Shown here piece by piece: positions 33,808 through 41,643 of a DNA stretch of 64,000 bases; position 1 is the first letter of the stretch, and each line of letters opens with the position of its first letter. The position numbers and the translations under genes are program-made. Under the pieces are notes generated by a model. It did not search any database. It had not been told where the DNA came from and was given only the letters and a program-made list of their open reading frames with translations. Origin of the DNA: Bacteroidales bacterium (GTDB lineage Bacteria > Bacteroidota > Bacteroidia > Bacteroidales > P3); NCBI GenBank assembly GCA_017522105.1, contig JAFXAA010000035.1, positions 1 through 64,000 of the forward strand. Reading direction: 5' to 3'.

Positions 33808-35032
33808 TGTTATACTCCTTCAACTTGCGGTACAGGCTGCGCTCCGATATGTGCAGGTCGGCTGCGGCGAGCTTGCGGCTGCCGTGACGCTGTTCCAGGG
33901 CGCGGATTATGGCATTGCGTTCACGGTCTTCGAGAGCAACGCTCTCATCCTCGATAATCTCCGGCGTAAGGAACTCCTCCTCCTGGTTAGCCATCTGGCC
34001 CTGCATGCCCGACATCTGGGTTGCCGGCAGATATGAGGGGGCAGAGACTTGTGCCTGCTCCACTTGCACCTGTGTTCCTTGAGCGAGGCGTCCCACCATC
34101 TGGCGCAGGTCATTGATCTCCTGCCTCATCTCGCTAATCATCTGACCCATAGAGAGAGCTTTAAGCAGCAGTTCACGGTCTGTGATAGCGTTGCCTGCCG
34201 GTGCCGATTTGTCAACGACAGCTGGCATGCGCTCTGTGGGTATATAAGAAAGGTAGTTCTGCAATATGGCCGGCGTGATGGTGCGTTCGGTCTCCACGAC
34301 AGCGATCTGTTCGGTGATATTCTTCAGTTCGCGCACATTGCCGTACCACGGATAGTCCATCATCATGCGCTTGGCGTCCTCGGTCAGCACGATTGGCGGC
34401 ATGTGGTACTTCTCCGCCACATCCGAAGAGAACTTGCGGAACAGCAACGGCACGTCGTCCTTGCGCTCGCGCAGCGGCGGCAAGAATATGCTTATCTGGT
34501 TCAGGCGGTAGTACAGGTCCTCGCGGAAACGTCCGTTGCGCACAGCCTCCACAATGTCGATATTGGTGGCAGCCACCACACGCACGTTTATCTTCTGTGC
34601 CGTGCTGCTACCCACGGGAATAATCTCGCCATTTTCAAGCACACGCAGCAACTTCACCTGCATGGCCAGAGGCAGCTCACCGATTTCGTCGAGGAAGATC
34701 GTGCCGCCGTCAGCCTCCTCGAAATAGCCCTTGCGGGAGCGGTCGGCGCCCGTGAAAGCCCCTTTCACGTGCCCGAACAGTTCGCTCTCTATGGTTCCTT
34801 CCGGTATAGCGCCGCAGTTGACGGAAATCAGTCCCCTGCCCTGCCGCACATGCTTACGCAGGCTGTTCTCGTGGATTATGCGTGAGAAGACATCCTTGCC
34901 CACACCGCTCTCGCCGGTGATGAGGATGCTCAAATCCGTTGGCGCCACCTGTATGGCCTTGTTCAAAGCCAGCAGCAGACGCGGGTCGTTGCCTATTATG
35001 TCGTATCGTTGTTTCAGTGTCTGTATGTCCAT
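33800..35032 (-). CDS. Sigma-54-dependent transcriptional activator without receiver domain
   Basis: A 410-residue bacterial enhancer-binding protein. The AAA+ domain begins near residue 12 with Walker A GESGVGKD (40-47), the sigma-54 contact loop GAFTGA (91-96) and Walker B TIFLDEIGEL. A Met/Gln-rich linker (~290-350) leads to a C-terminal Fis-type helix-turn-helix (HGSRKLAAADLHISERSLYRKL). There is no N-terminal receiver, GAF or PAS domain, so activity must be set by expression level or another protein. Only 3 bp separate it from the dnaG stop, so it is probably cotranscribed with dnaG. Confidence 0.92.
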   Translation of the reverse strand: MDIQTLKQRYDIIGNDPRLLLALNKAIQVAPTDLSILITGESGVGKDVFSRIIHENSLRKHVRQGRGLISVNCGAIPEGTIESELFGHVKGAFTGADRSRKGYFEEADGGTIFLDEIGELPLAMQVKLLRVLENGEIIPVGSSTAQKINVRVVAATNIDIVEAVRNGRFREDLYYRLNQISIFLPPLRERKDDVPLLFRKFSSDVAEKYHMPPIVLTEDAKRMMMDYPWYGNVRELKNITEQIAVVETERTITPAILQNYLSYIPTERMPAVVDKSAPAGNAITDRELLLKALSMGQMISEMRQEINDLRQMVGRLAQGTQVQVEQAQVSAPSYLPATQMSGMQGQMANQEEEFLTPEIIEDESVALEDRERNAIIRALEQRHGSRKLAAADLHISERSLYRKLKEYNIK

Positions 35033-35035
35033 AGT

Positions 35036-37042
35036 CTAATCCAGTCTCCTTGCTATCACCATCCCCAAAGCGGAACCTATCTGCCGCGACAGGTCGGTGT
35101 ATTGTTTTATCTCCGCCAGCAGCTGCATCTGCTCCTCGTCCGACGCCCCCATCAAACGCTCGCGCCTTTCGGCGATCATCTGCGCCAGCCTCAAGCTCTT
35201 GAACGTGTTGAGGCTGTCTCTCACATCCTGCAGCAGGTTGTCTTCCTCTTTAGGCGGATAAATATTCTTTTTCTTCCACGACTCCTCACAGATGCTATAG
35301 GTGTCCATCATCACCGTGGCACAGAAGGTACGGAGCGCATCGTCGGCAGAATCCACGAAACGCGACACCTCCACCCTTCCGGCCATCTCCACCATCAGCG
35401 AGCACTGTTCCAGCACACGTTGGCACAGCGGATGCGAGAAGGAGAGTTTCTCGCCCTCCAACTCACCGACAATAATCTGCGCGACCGTATATGTGGACGT
35501 CTGCTGCGTGCCGTTCTCGTCCGTGAAGTCCTGGCTCAAAGCCTCGTTGCCATAGTTCAGCAGAAGTCTCACCAGATGGCGTTCCACCTCAGGCGGTGCC
35601 GTGTCGGTGGTCCGTGGTGAGTGGTCCGTGGTCAGTTTCTGCCCTGCGCCATCCGCTCCTTGCTCTCCGCTCTCCACTTTCCGCTCTCCACTCTCCACTT
35701 TCCGCTCTCCACTATCTTCAGCAACCTTCTGGCGGGCCGAGCCTATAGCCCTCGCCACAGCCGTTCCCAAAGCCTCCTCGCTCACCCTCAACATCTGGGA
35801 GCACTGCCTTATATACTCGCTGCGTTCCAGCAGGTCGGCCACCAGCGCTATGCTGCGCGCCGTCTCGCTGACGAGCTCGGCCTTGCGTATGGGGTCGTCC
35901 TTCACGCCGTCCAGCAGCACGCGCGTCTTGTACATGATGAAGTTGTCCTCGTGCGAGGCGAGGAACTCCTGCAGCTGTGTGGAGCCGTACTTCTGGGCGT
36001 AGCTGTCAGGGTCTTCGTCGTCGGGGAAAAGCACCAGCCTGACGTGCATGCCCTCGGCGAAGAGGAGGTCTATGGCGCGGAGCGCCGCCTTGACGCCCGC
36101 CTTGTCGCCGTCGTAGAGCACGGTGACGTTCTGCGTGTAGCGTTTGATGAGCCTTATCTGCTCCACCGTCAGGCTTGTGCCGCAGCTGGCCACGGTGTTC
36201 TCCACGCCGCTCTGGTGCATCGATATGACGTCCACGTTGCCCTCCACCAGGTAGCACTTGTCGGCCTTGGCGATGGCGGAGCGGGCCTGGTAGAGGCCGT
36301 AGAGGATGCGGCTCTTGTTGTATATGTCCGAGTCGGGCGAGTTGACGTATTTGGCGGCCTGCTTCTCGCTGGTGAGCACGCGGCCGCTGAAGCCCAGCAC
36401 ACGGCCGCTGATGCTGTAGATGGGGAACATCACGCGGCCGCGGAAACGGTCGTACTGCTTGCCGGTGTCCTCCTTGACGATGGTGAGGCCCGTCTTCTCC
36501 AGCACCTGCAGGCTGTAGCCGTTCTTCAGCGCGTGGTCGGTGAAGTTGCTCCACTCGTCGAGGCAGTAGCCCAGCCCGAAGCGCTTTATCACCTCGTCGC
36601 TGAGGCCGCGCCCGTGGAAGTAGCTCAGGCCCACGGCACGTCCCATCTCGTCGTTGTAGAGCAGGTCGGCGAAATACTTCTGCGCAAACTCGCTCACGTG
36701 GAACAGGCCGTCCCTTTCCGTCTGCCGCTGCTTCTCCTCCTCGGTCTGCTCCTCCTCCTTAATCTCTATGTGGTACTTGTCGGCCAGCCAGCGCAGCGCC
36801 TCGGGGTAGGTGTAGTGCTCATGCTTCATGAGGAACTTCACCACATCGCCCGCCTCACCGCAGCCGAAACACTTGAAGATGCCCTTCGACGGCGACACAT
36901 AGAACGACGGCGTCTTCTCGTTGTGGAACGGGCAGCAGCCTATATGGTTGGCGCCACGCTTCTTGAGCGACACAAAATCGCCTATCACCTCCTCGATGCG
37001 GGCGGCGTCCATAATGCGCTGTATGGTCTCCTGGTCAATCAT
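35036..37042 (-). CDS. dnaG: DNA primase carrying a repeat-encoded insert
   Basis: Synthesises RNA primers at the replication fork. The 668-residue protein has the CHC2 zinc site (Cys37, His40, Cys58, Cys61), the catalytic core with EGNVDVISMHQSGVENTVA, the TOPRIM acidic patch LYDGDKAGVKAA and DDEDPDSYAQ, and a C-terminal helicase-binding domain. Between the core and the C-terminal domain, about residues 444-478 are encoded by heptamer arrays (35607-35711) and read SGERKVESGERKVESG and a Thr/Asp/Pro stretch. The start MIDQET fits the family; its ATG is only 8 nt downstream of the -7 box. Confidence 0.96.
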   Translation of the reverse strand: MIDQETIQRIMDAARIEEVIGDFVSLKKRGANHIGCCPFHNEKTPSFYVSPSKGIFKCFGCGEAGDVVKFLMKHEHYTYPEALRWLADKYHIEIKEEEQTEEEKQRQTERDGLFHVSEFAQKYFADLLYNDEMGRAVGLSYFHGRGLSDEVIKRFGLGYCLDEWSNFTDHALKNGYSLQVLEKTGLTIVKEDTGKQYDRFRGRVMFPIYSISGRVLGFSGRVLTSEKQAAKYVNSPDSDIYNKSRILYGLYQARSAIAKADKCYLVEGNVDVISMHQSGVENTVASCGTSLTVEQIRLIKRYTQNVTVLYDGDKAGVKAALRAIDLLFAEGMHVRLVLFPDDEDPDSYAQKYGSTQLQEFLASHEDNFIMYKTRVLLDGVKDDPIRKAELVSETARSIALVADLLERSEYIRQCSQMLRVSEEALGTAVARAIGSARQKVAEDSGERKVESGERKVESGEQGADGAGQKLTTDHSPRTTDTAPPEVERHLVRLLLNYGNEALSQDFTDENGTQQTSTYTVAQIIVGELEGEKLSFSHPLCQRVLEQCSLMVEMAGRVEVSRFVDSADDALRTFCATVMMDTYSICEESWKKKNIYPPKEEDNLLQDVRDSLNTFKSLRLAQMIAERRERLMGASDEEQMQLLAEIKQYTDLSRQIGSALGMVIARRLD
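35607..35711. repeat. Two heptamer arrays inside dnaG
   Basis: Four units GTGGTCC, GTGGTGA, GTGGTCC, GTGGTCA (35607-35634), a core of about 28 nt, then seven units of CTCTCCG/CTCTCCA/CTTTCCG (35663-35711). They are read in frame on the minus strand in the linker before the primase C-terminal domain. Confidence 0.92.
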
Positions 37043-37050
37043 TGAGGGTG

Positions 37051-37082
37051 CAAAGATACTATTTTTTCCCGATACGGCAAAA
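37051..37082 (-). promoter_or_regulatory. Promoter for dnaG, nearly leaderless
   Basis: On the minus strand TTTTG (complement of 37078-37082), 19 bp, TATCTTTG (complement of 37051-37058). The dnaG ATG begins 8 nt after the box, so the predicted 5' leader is only a few bases. Confidence 0.8.
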
Positions 37083-37084
37083 CG

Positions 37085-37115
37085 CTATTCACTAATCGCT
37101 AAACATTAATCACTT
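37085..37115. repeat. Heptamer array at the hydE stop
   Basis: CTATTCA, CTAATCG, CTAAACA, TTAATCA and a partial unit. The hydE stop (complement of 37110-37112) is inside it, and its other edge touches the -33 side of the dnaG promoter. Confidence 0.75.
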
Positions 37116-38135
37116 ACGGTAGTCGCCCCTGTCCGTCGGCACGTCCATGCCGATGGCCTTCATGCGAAGGCGTATGTCGGCGGCGCTCTCGGCGGCCTCG
37201 CTGCCTGTCGAGAGCTTGTTGTTGTAGATGCTGTAGAGCGCGCGAGTGTCCTGCGGGCTGAGGTTGGGCATCACGACGTTGGCGCCTGCGGCAATGGCCT
37301 GTTCGCGCCCCCGGGGATGCATGGTGCCGAGTGCCGAGGTGGCGGGGAGGAGCACGGAGGGGTGCAAGACCCTGATGATGGCGAGGAGCCTGAGCGTCAG
37401 CTCGACGCTGCCGGCGCGTTCGTTTTCGAAGGGTGTGCCGGCGGCGGGGATGAAGGGGCCTATGCCCACCATCTCCGGCTTGAAGTCCTCGATGAAGCGG
37501 AGGTCTTTTTTCAGCGTTGCCAGCGACTGACCGGGGCTGCCGACCATAAAGCCTGCGCCGACCTGGAAGCCGAGGTCGCGGAGGTCGCGGAGGCACTGCA
37601 TGCGGTGGTCGAAGCTCATCTCCGCCGGGTGGAGGAAGGCATAGTGTGCGGCGTCGGCGGTCTCGTGGCGCAGGAGGTAGCGGTCGGCGCCGGCGTCGCG
37701 GAGGCGTCGGAAACTCTCGCGGCCGCGCTCGCCGAGCGAGAGGGTCACGGCGCAGTCGGGGTACTGGCGTTTGATGGCCTCCACGATGCCGCACACCACC
37801 TCGTCGGTGAACCAGGCGTCCTCGCCGCCCTGCAGCACGAAGGTGCGGAAGCCGAGGGCGTAGCCCGTGCGGCAGCAGTCGAGGATCTGCTGCGGCGTGA
37901 GGCGGTAACGGCGCAGACGTCTGCCTGGGGGGCAGTTCGCTCCCTGCGGGTCGCGGTCTGCGTCGCGGCGTATGCCGCAGTAGAGGCAGTTGTTGCGGCA
38001 ATGGTTGCTGATCTCTATCAGGCCGCGCATGAAGACGCGGCGTCCGTAGACGGCGTCGCGCAGCCGGCAGGCTTCAGCCTTGAGGGCGTCAACAGCTACG
38101 GGGTCGCTCGTCGTCAGCAGGTGGTCAATATCCAT
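37110..38135 (-). CDS. hydE: [FeFe]-hydrogenase maturase HydE (radical SAM)
   Basis: Radical SAM enzyme needed to build the H-cluster of [FeFe] hydrogenase. The 341-residue product has GLIEISNHCRNNCLYCGIR with the cluster cysteines C46, C50 and C53, LQGGEDAWFTDE, the TLSLGER motif and GIGPFIPAAGTPFEN. Compared with the family there are about 12 extra residues after CGIRRD, encoded by an imperfect palindrome at 37912-37962. hydF, hydG and a hydrogenase gene are absent from the window. A HydE-like protein of other function is the main alternative. Confidence 0.87.
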   Translation of the reverse strand: MDIDHLLTTSDPVAVDALKAEACRLRDAVYGRRVFMRGLIEISNHCRNNCLYCGIRRDADRDPQGANCPPGRRLRRYRLTPQQILDCCRTGYALGFRTFVLQGGEDAWFTDEVVCGIVEAIKRQYPDCAVTLSLGERGRESFRRLRDAGADRYLLRHETADAAHYAFLHPAEMSFDHRMQCLRDLRDLGFQVGAGFMVGSPGQSLATLKKDLRFIEDFKPEMVGIGPFIPAAGTPFENERAGSVELTLRLLAIIRVLHPSVLLPATSALGTMHPRGREQAIAAGANVVMPNLSPQDTRALYSIYNNKLSTGSEAAESAADIRLRMKAIGMDVPTDRGDYRK

Positions 38136-38145
38136 GATGCGGGAA

Positions 38146-38230
38146 TGTGTTAATGCGTTAATGCGTTAGTGTGTTAGTTGTCGGCGACAAGCTATTAATC
38201 ACAAGTCACCAATCACCCATCCTCAATCAC
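38146..38230. repeat. Octamer array and inverted heptamer-like array between hydE and GH20-like gene
   Basis: Forward units TGTGTTAA, TGCGTTAA, TGCGTTAG, TGTGTTAG (38146-38177), a short core, then degenerate inverted units such as CACCAAT to 38230, which includes the stop of the GH20-like gene (complement of 38227-38229). Confidence 0.78.
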
Positions 38231-39582
38231 TTTATCACAAACTCGTATACCGAGTCGCGCTCGATGTCTTTGTAGACGGGCAGCAGTTTGATGTGGGTGC
38301 CGCGCTGGAGGTTGACGGGACCGATGTATACGGCGCTCTGACGCGTGGGCGTGGAGCCGTCGGTGGTGTAGAAGATGTAGGTGTTCGGCACCTCGGTGCT
38401 GACCTCGATATTCATCGTTGTCTCGTCGACGCGGCGGGCTGAGAAGATGGGGGTGAAGGAGCCCTCGCAGTAGGTGATGCCGCGTGCGGCAAGGCGTTCT
38501 TTCTGCACTTCCACCTTGCGGCGGAAGCGGCCCCAGTTGCGGACATCGGATGGCGACCACAGCACTTCGGAGAGTGCCAGCGCGCGCGGCAGGAGCATGT
38601 ACTCGGCGCGGCGGGCGTCGGAGCCTGCTGGCACGGCGTAGCGGCCGCAGGCGCCGATGATGGCTGCCGCCGATGCTGCCGCGGTGCCTTCGGGCACGGG
38701 GTCGAAGGCGTAGACGCGCGCCAAGGTGATGATGCCGGCGCTGGCTTTGGGCTGGTAGCGGGCTTCGGCCTGGTAGCGGCACCAGTCGCAGTAGTCCGGC
38801 GGACACATGACGACCATGCAGCCTTCACGGGCGCGTTCGAGGCCTTCGTAGAAGCCGCGGCGGCAGAAGACGGTGTCCGTCTCGAAGCCGCGCGAGGCGG
38901 AGTCAACCACGACGAGAGTGACGCCACGCGAGGCGGCGTAGTCGCGCAGGTCGGCCCACTCCTCGCCGGAGGCGTCGGCCTCGCCGCCGTCGTAGTACAG
39001 GCGGTTGAGCTTGTAGAGCGACATCACGTCGAGGAGCCGACGGAGATGCTTCTTGCCGATAGAGGCGAGGGTGTCGACGACGGCTATGCCGCGCCACGGG
39101 AAGTGCGGGTGGTCGAGGATGGTGCACTCTGGCAGCGTCACAGCCAAGTAGGCCGAGCGCGTCACGTCGGCAGGGAGCATCTGCATGAACGTCTGGCAGC
39201 CGTAGAGGAGGCCTCGTTCAGTGTTGGCCGACAGGCGGATGCCGCTGCCGCGCACTTCGAGCAGGTAGCCTTCGTCGCCGAGTTCGGTGTTCAGCGTGTC
39301 GTTGAGGGCCAGCTCAAGGTCGCTGTCCAGCGCCGCCGAGACCATGGAAGGCCTGAAGTGGGCGCTGCGCAGGGTCTTGAGCACGTATTTGAGCATCGGG
39401 GAATTCTGACCGATGCCGGTGACGCTCATTTTCAGACTTGAGTACAGGGTGTAAGAGCCTTCCTTCTGCACCATGAAGACAGGTTCCGGCACCACGCTGA
39501 TTTCCTTGACCGTGGCGCTGCGCCCGCAGCCCGCGGCCAGGAGCGCGAGCAGCAGGCATCCGACGATGACATTAGTTCTCAT
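38227..39582 (-). CDS. GH20 beta-hexosaminidase-like lipoprotein lacking the catalytic core
   Basis: A 451-residue lipoprotein (lipobox LLAAGC, Cys19). Residues ~28-150 match the GH20 N-terminal domain, ~155-200 the first barrel strands (HPHFPWRGIAVVDTL) and ~250-371 the barrel end (VYAFDPVPEG, EYMLLPRALALSEVLWSP), followed by a chitobiase-like C-terminal domain (FYTTDGSTPT). The middle of the barrel, where active enzymes carry HxGGDE, is missing: the protein passes from about residue 230 to 250 across that gap. The reading frame is intact, so it looks like a pseudoenzyme, perhaps a glycan-binding surface protein, rather than a fresh pseudogene. Confidence 0.8.
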   Translation of the reverse strand: MRTNVIVGCLLLALLAAGCGRSATVKEISVVPEPVFMVQKEGSYTLYSSLKMSVTGIGQNSPMLKYVLKTLRSAHFRPSMVSAALDSDLELALNDTLNTELGDEGYLLEVRGSGIRLSANTERGLLYGCQTFMQMLPADVTRSAYLAVTLPECTILDHPHFPWRGIAVVDTLASIGKKHLRRLLDVMSLYKLNRLYYDGGEADASGEEWADLRDYAASRGVTLVVVDSASRGFETDTVFCRRGFYEGLERAREGCMVVMCPPDYCDWCRYQAEARYQPKASAGIITLARVYAFDPVPEGTAAASAAAIIGACGRYAVPAGSDARRAEYMLLPRALALSEVLWSPSDVRNWGRFRRKVEVQKERLAARGITYCEGSFTPIFSARRVDETTMNIEVSTEVPNTYIFYTTDGSTPTRQSAVYIGPVNLQRGTHIKLLPVYKDIERDSVYEFVIK

Positions 39583-39651
39583 AGTAAAAGGTATAACGCC
39601 AACGAAGCGCTTTTATTGTGCCGCCGACGCGTATACGCCGACGATACGGCT

Positions 39652-39766
39652 CCCCTACGGCATTTCTTCAGTAGTTCTTCAGTAGTTCTTCAGTCAAACA
39701 CTGAAGAACTACTGAAGAACTACTGAAGAACTACTGAAGAAATGCCGTAGGGACTCCGTAGGGGCA
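39652..39766. repeat. Palindrome of 11-bp units, copy 2
   Basis: Left arm 39652-39694 is identical to that of copy 1, with the same loop CAAAC (39695-39699). The right arm (39700-39752) has one extra 11-bp unit (four versus three), then CCGTAGGGACT and CCGTAGGGGCA. It lies between the divergent GH20-like and flippase genes. Confidence 0.95.
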
Positions 39767-39842
39767 TGGGTGGAGAGGCCGTTGCGGAGTGGGGTGGCGA
39801 CAAACAGACTTACGACTGATTGACAGCACTTTGCATTTTAAA

Positions 39843-39856
39843 TGCATCGCGATGCA
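39843..39856. promoter_or_regulatory. 14-bp perfect palindrome upstream of the flippase
   Basis: TGCATCGCGATGCA is self-complementary and sits 23 bp before the ATG at 39879, with a second imperfect palindrome (GCATTTTAAATGC) overlapping on its left. It could be an operator; no regulator can be assigned. Confidence 0.35.
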
Positions 39857-39878
39857 ATTTTCGGGGCGTCGGAACGTT

Positions 39879-41378
39879 ATGGATGATGTTATGGCTTCGC
39901 TGAAAAAACTTTTGTCAGACTCGGTTGTCTACGGCCTGAGCAGCATAGTGGGGCGTTTCCTGAACTACCTGCTGGTGCCGGTGTACACCTACCACATCGC
40001 GGCGTCCTCGGGCGGCTACGGTGTGGTGACCAATGTCTATGCCTACACGGCGCTGCTGCTGGTGATACTGACCTTCGGCATGGAGACGACCTATTTCTAT
40101 TTTGCCAACAAGGCCGGCGGCGACGAGCGTCGCGTGTACAGCACGGCGCTGACGGCCGTGGGCAGTGTGGCCGCGGTGTTCGTGGCGCTGGTGATGCTGT
40201 TCATTGGGCCCGTGAGCGCGGCGATGGGCTACGCCGACCACCCGGAGTACCTGAGGGTGATGGCCTGCGTGGTGGCGCTGGACGCTTTCCAGGCCATCCT
40301 CTTCGCGCGGCTGCGCCAGAAGGGGAAGGCGTGGCACTTCGCGGGGCTGAAGCTGGGCTTCATAGTGGCCAGCCTGGCACTGAACCTGTTTGTCTTCGTC
40401 GTGGCGCCGCAGTGGGCCGACCGGGCGTGGATGGGCTGGTACAGCGAGGCGGACAATGTGGGCTACATCTTCTATATCAACCTGCTGTGCACGGCGCTGG
40501 TCACCCTGGGCTTCGCGGGCGAGCTGCGCGACTACAGGCCGGCGCTCTTCGACGGGGGCCTGATGAGGCAGATGCTGAAATACGCGTGGCCGCTGCTGCT
40601 CTTCGGGGTGGTGGGCATCTTCAACCAGGTGGCTGACAAGATACTGCTGCCGGTGCTGCTGCCCGGGGGCGAGGGGCGCGTGCAGCTGGGCCTCTACGGT
40701 GCCTGCGTGAAGATAGCGATGATCATGGCCATCATCACCCAGGCGTTCCGCTACGCCTACGAGCCCTTCGTCTTCAGCGGCCAGCGCGACAAGCAGAGCA
40801 AGGAGACGCAGGCGCAGGCCACCAAGTATTTCGTCATGTTCACGCTGCTGGCGTTCCTGGCGGTGATGTGCTATATGGATGTGTTCCGCTACCTGGTGAG
40901 CCCCGACTACTGGGAGGCGCTGCCGGCGGTGCCGGTGGTGATGATGGCGGAGATACTGATGGGTATCTATTTCAACCTGAGCTTCTGGTACAAGCTCAGC
41001 GGGCAGACATGGTGGGGCGCCGTGATGAGCGCCGTGGGGTGCGCAGTGCTGGTGGCGGTGAACGTGGTCTTTGTGCCGCGGGTGGGCTATATGGCCTGCG
41101 CCTGGGGCGGCCTGGCGGGCTACGGCGTGTGCGTGCTGATGAGCTACTTCATAGGGCAGCGGAAGAACCCTGTGCCCTACCCCGTGTGGACCATCCTCGG
41201 CTACATATTGCTGGCGCATGTACTCTACGCCCTGACGGTGGTGGTGCACCCCGAGGCACTGTGGCTGCGCCTGGCATGGAACACACTGCTGCTGCTGGTC
41301 TATGTGGCCGCCGTGCTCTACGGCGAACGCAGGCTCGTGGCGCAGGCAATAGGAAAACTGAAACAACGCAGACAATGA
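39879..41378 (+). CDS. Polysaccharide flippase (Wzx/MATE-like)
   Basis: A ~499-residue integral membrane protein with about 12-14 hydrophobic segments and no large soluble domain. The start LSDSVVYGLSSIVGRFLNYLLVPVYT is typical of lipopolysaccharide/O-antigen flippases of the MOP superfamily, which turn undecaprenyl-linked glycans across the inner membrane. ATG at 39879 is chosen; ATG at 39891 is equally possible. It overlaps a small lipoprotein gene by ATGA. Confidence 0.87.
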   Translation: MDDVMASLKKLLSDSVVYGLSSIVGRFLNYLLVPVYTYHIAASSGGYGVVTNVYAYTALLLVILTFGMETTYFYFANKAGGDERRVYSTALTAVGSVAAVFVALVMLFIGPVSAAMGYADHPEYLRVMACVVALDAFQAILFARLRQKGKAWHFAGLKLGFIVASLALNLFVFVVAPQWADRAWMGWYSEADNVGYIFYINLLCTALVTLGFAGELRDYRPALFDGGLMRQMLKYAWPLLLFGVVGIFNQVADKILLPVLLPGGEGRVQLGLYGACVKIAMIMAIITQAFRYAYEPFVFSGQRDKQSKETQAQATKYFVMFTLLAFLAVMCYMDVFRYLVSPDYWEALPAVPVVMMAEILMGIYFNLSFWYKLSGQTWWGAVMSAVGCAVLVAVNVVFVPRVGYMACAWGGLAGYGVCVLMSYFIGQRKNPVPYPVWTILGYILLAHVLYALTVVVHPEALWLRLAWNTLLLLVYVAAVLYGERRLVAQAIGKLKQRRQ

Positions 41379-41602
41379 AAAGACGTTCCACAATACTGCT
41401 GCTCGTCATGGCTCTGCTGTCGCCGGCCTTCTGCGGCTGCCGCAAGACGTGCACCTGCATCAAGAACAACGGCACGAGCCACACCTTCACGGCCGAGGAG
41501 GTGAGGGCCCACAACGGCACCTGCCAGTCGATGAAATACATGTACAACGACGGCACCTACGACCCGTCGGCAAGCTACTACTCGGTGTGCAGCTGGGACT
41601 GA
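41375..41602 (+). CDS. Small cysteine-rich lipoprotein
   Basis: A 75-residue protein with a signal peptide and a lipobox-like SPAFCGC, followed by a short domain with several cysteines (CRKTCTCIKNN, GTCQSM, YSVCSWD). Function unknown. The ATG overlaps the flippase stop by 4 bp, so it is probably translated with it. Confidence 0.7.
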   Translation: MKRRSTILLLVMALLSPAFCGCRKTCTCIKNNGTSHTFTAEEVRAHNGTCQSMKYMYNDGTYDPSASYYSVCSWD

Positions 41603-41606
41603 TGGG

Positions 41607-41643
41607 AGTTTTAAGTTTTGAGTTTTGAGTTATGAGTTATGAG
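41607..41643. repeat. Heptamer array holding the radical SAM start codon
   Basis: AGTTTTA, AGTTTTG, AGTTTTG, AGTTATG, AGTTATG and AG. The ATG at 41632 is in the fourth unit, giving the N-terminus MSYED; the GNAT gene at 7591 starts the same way (MSYE). Confidence 0.9.
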
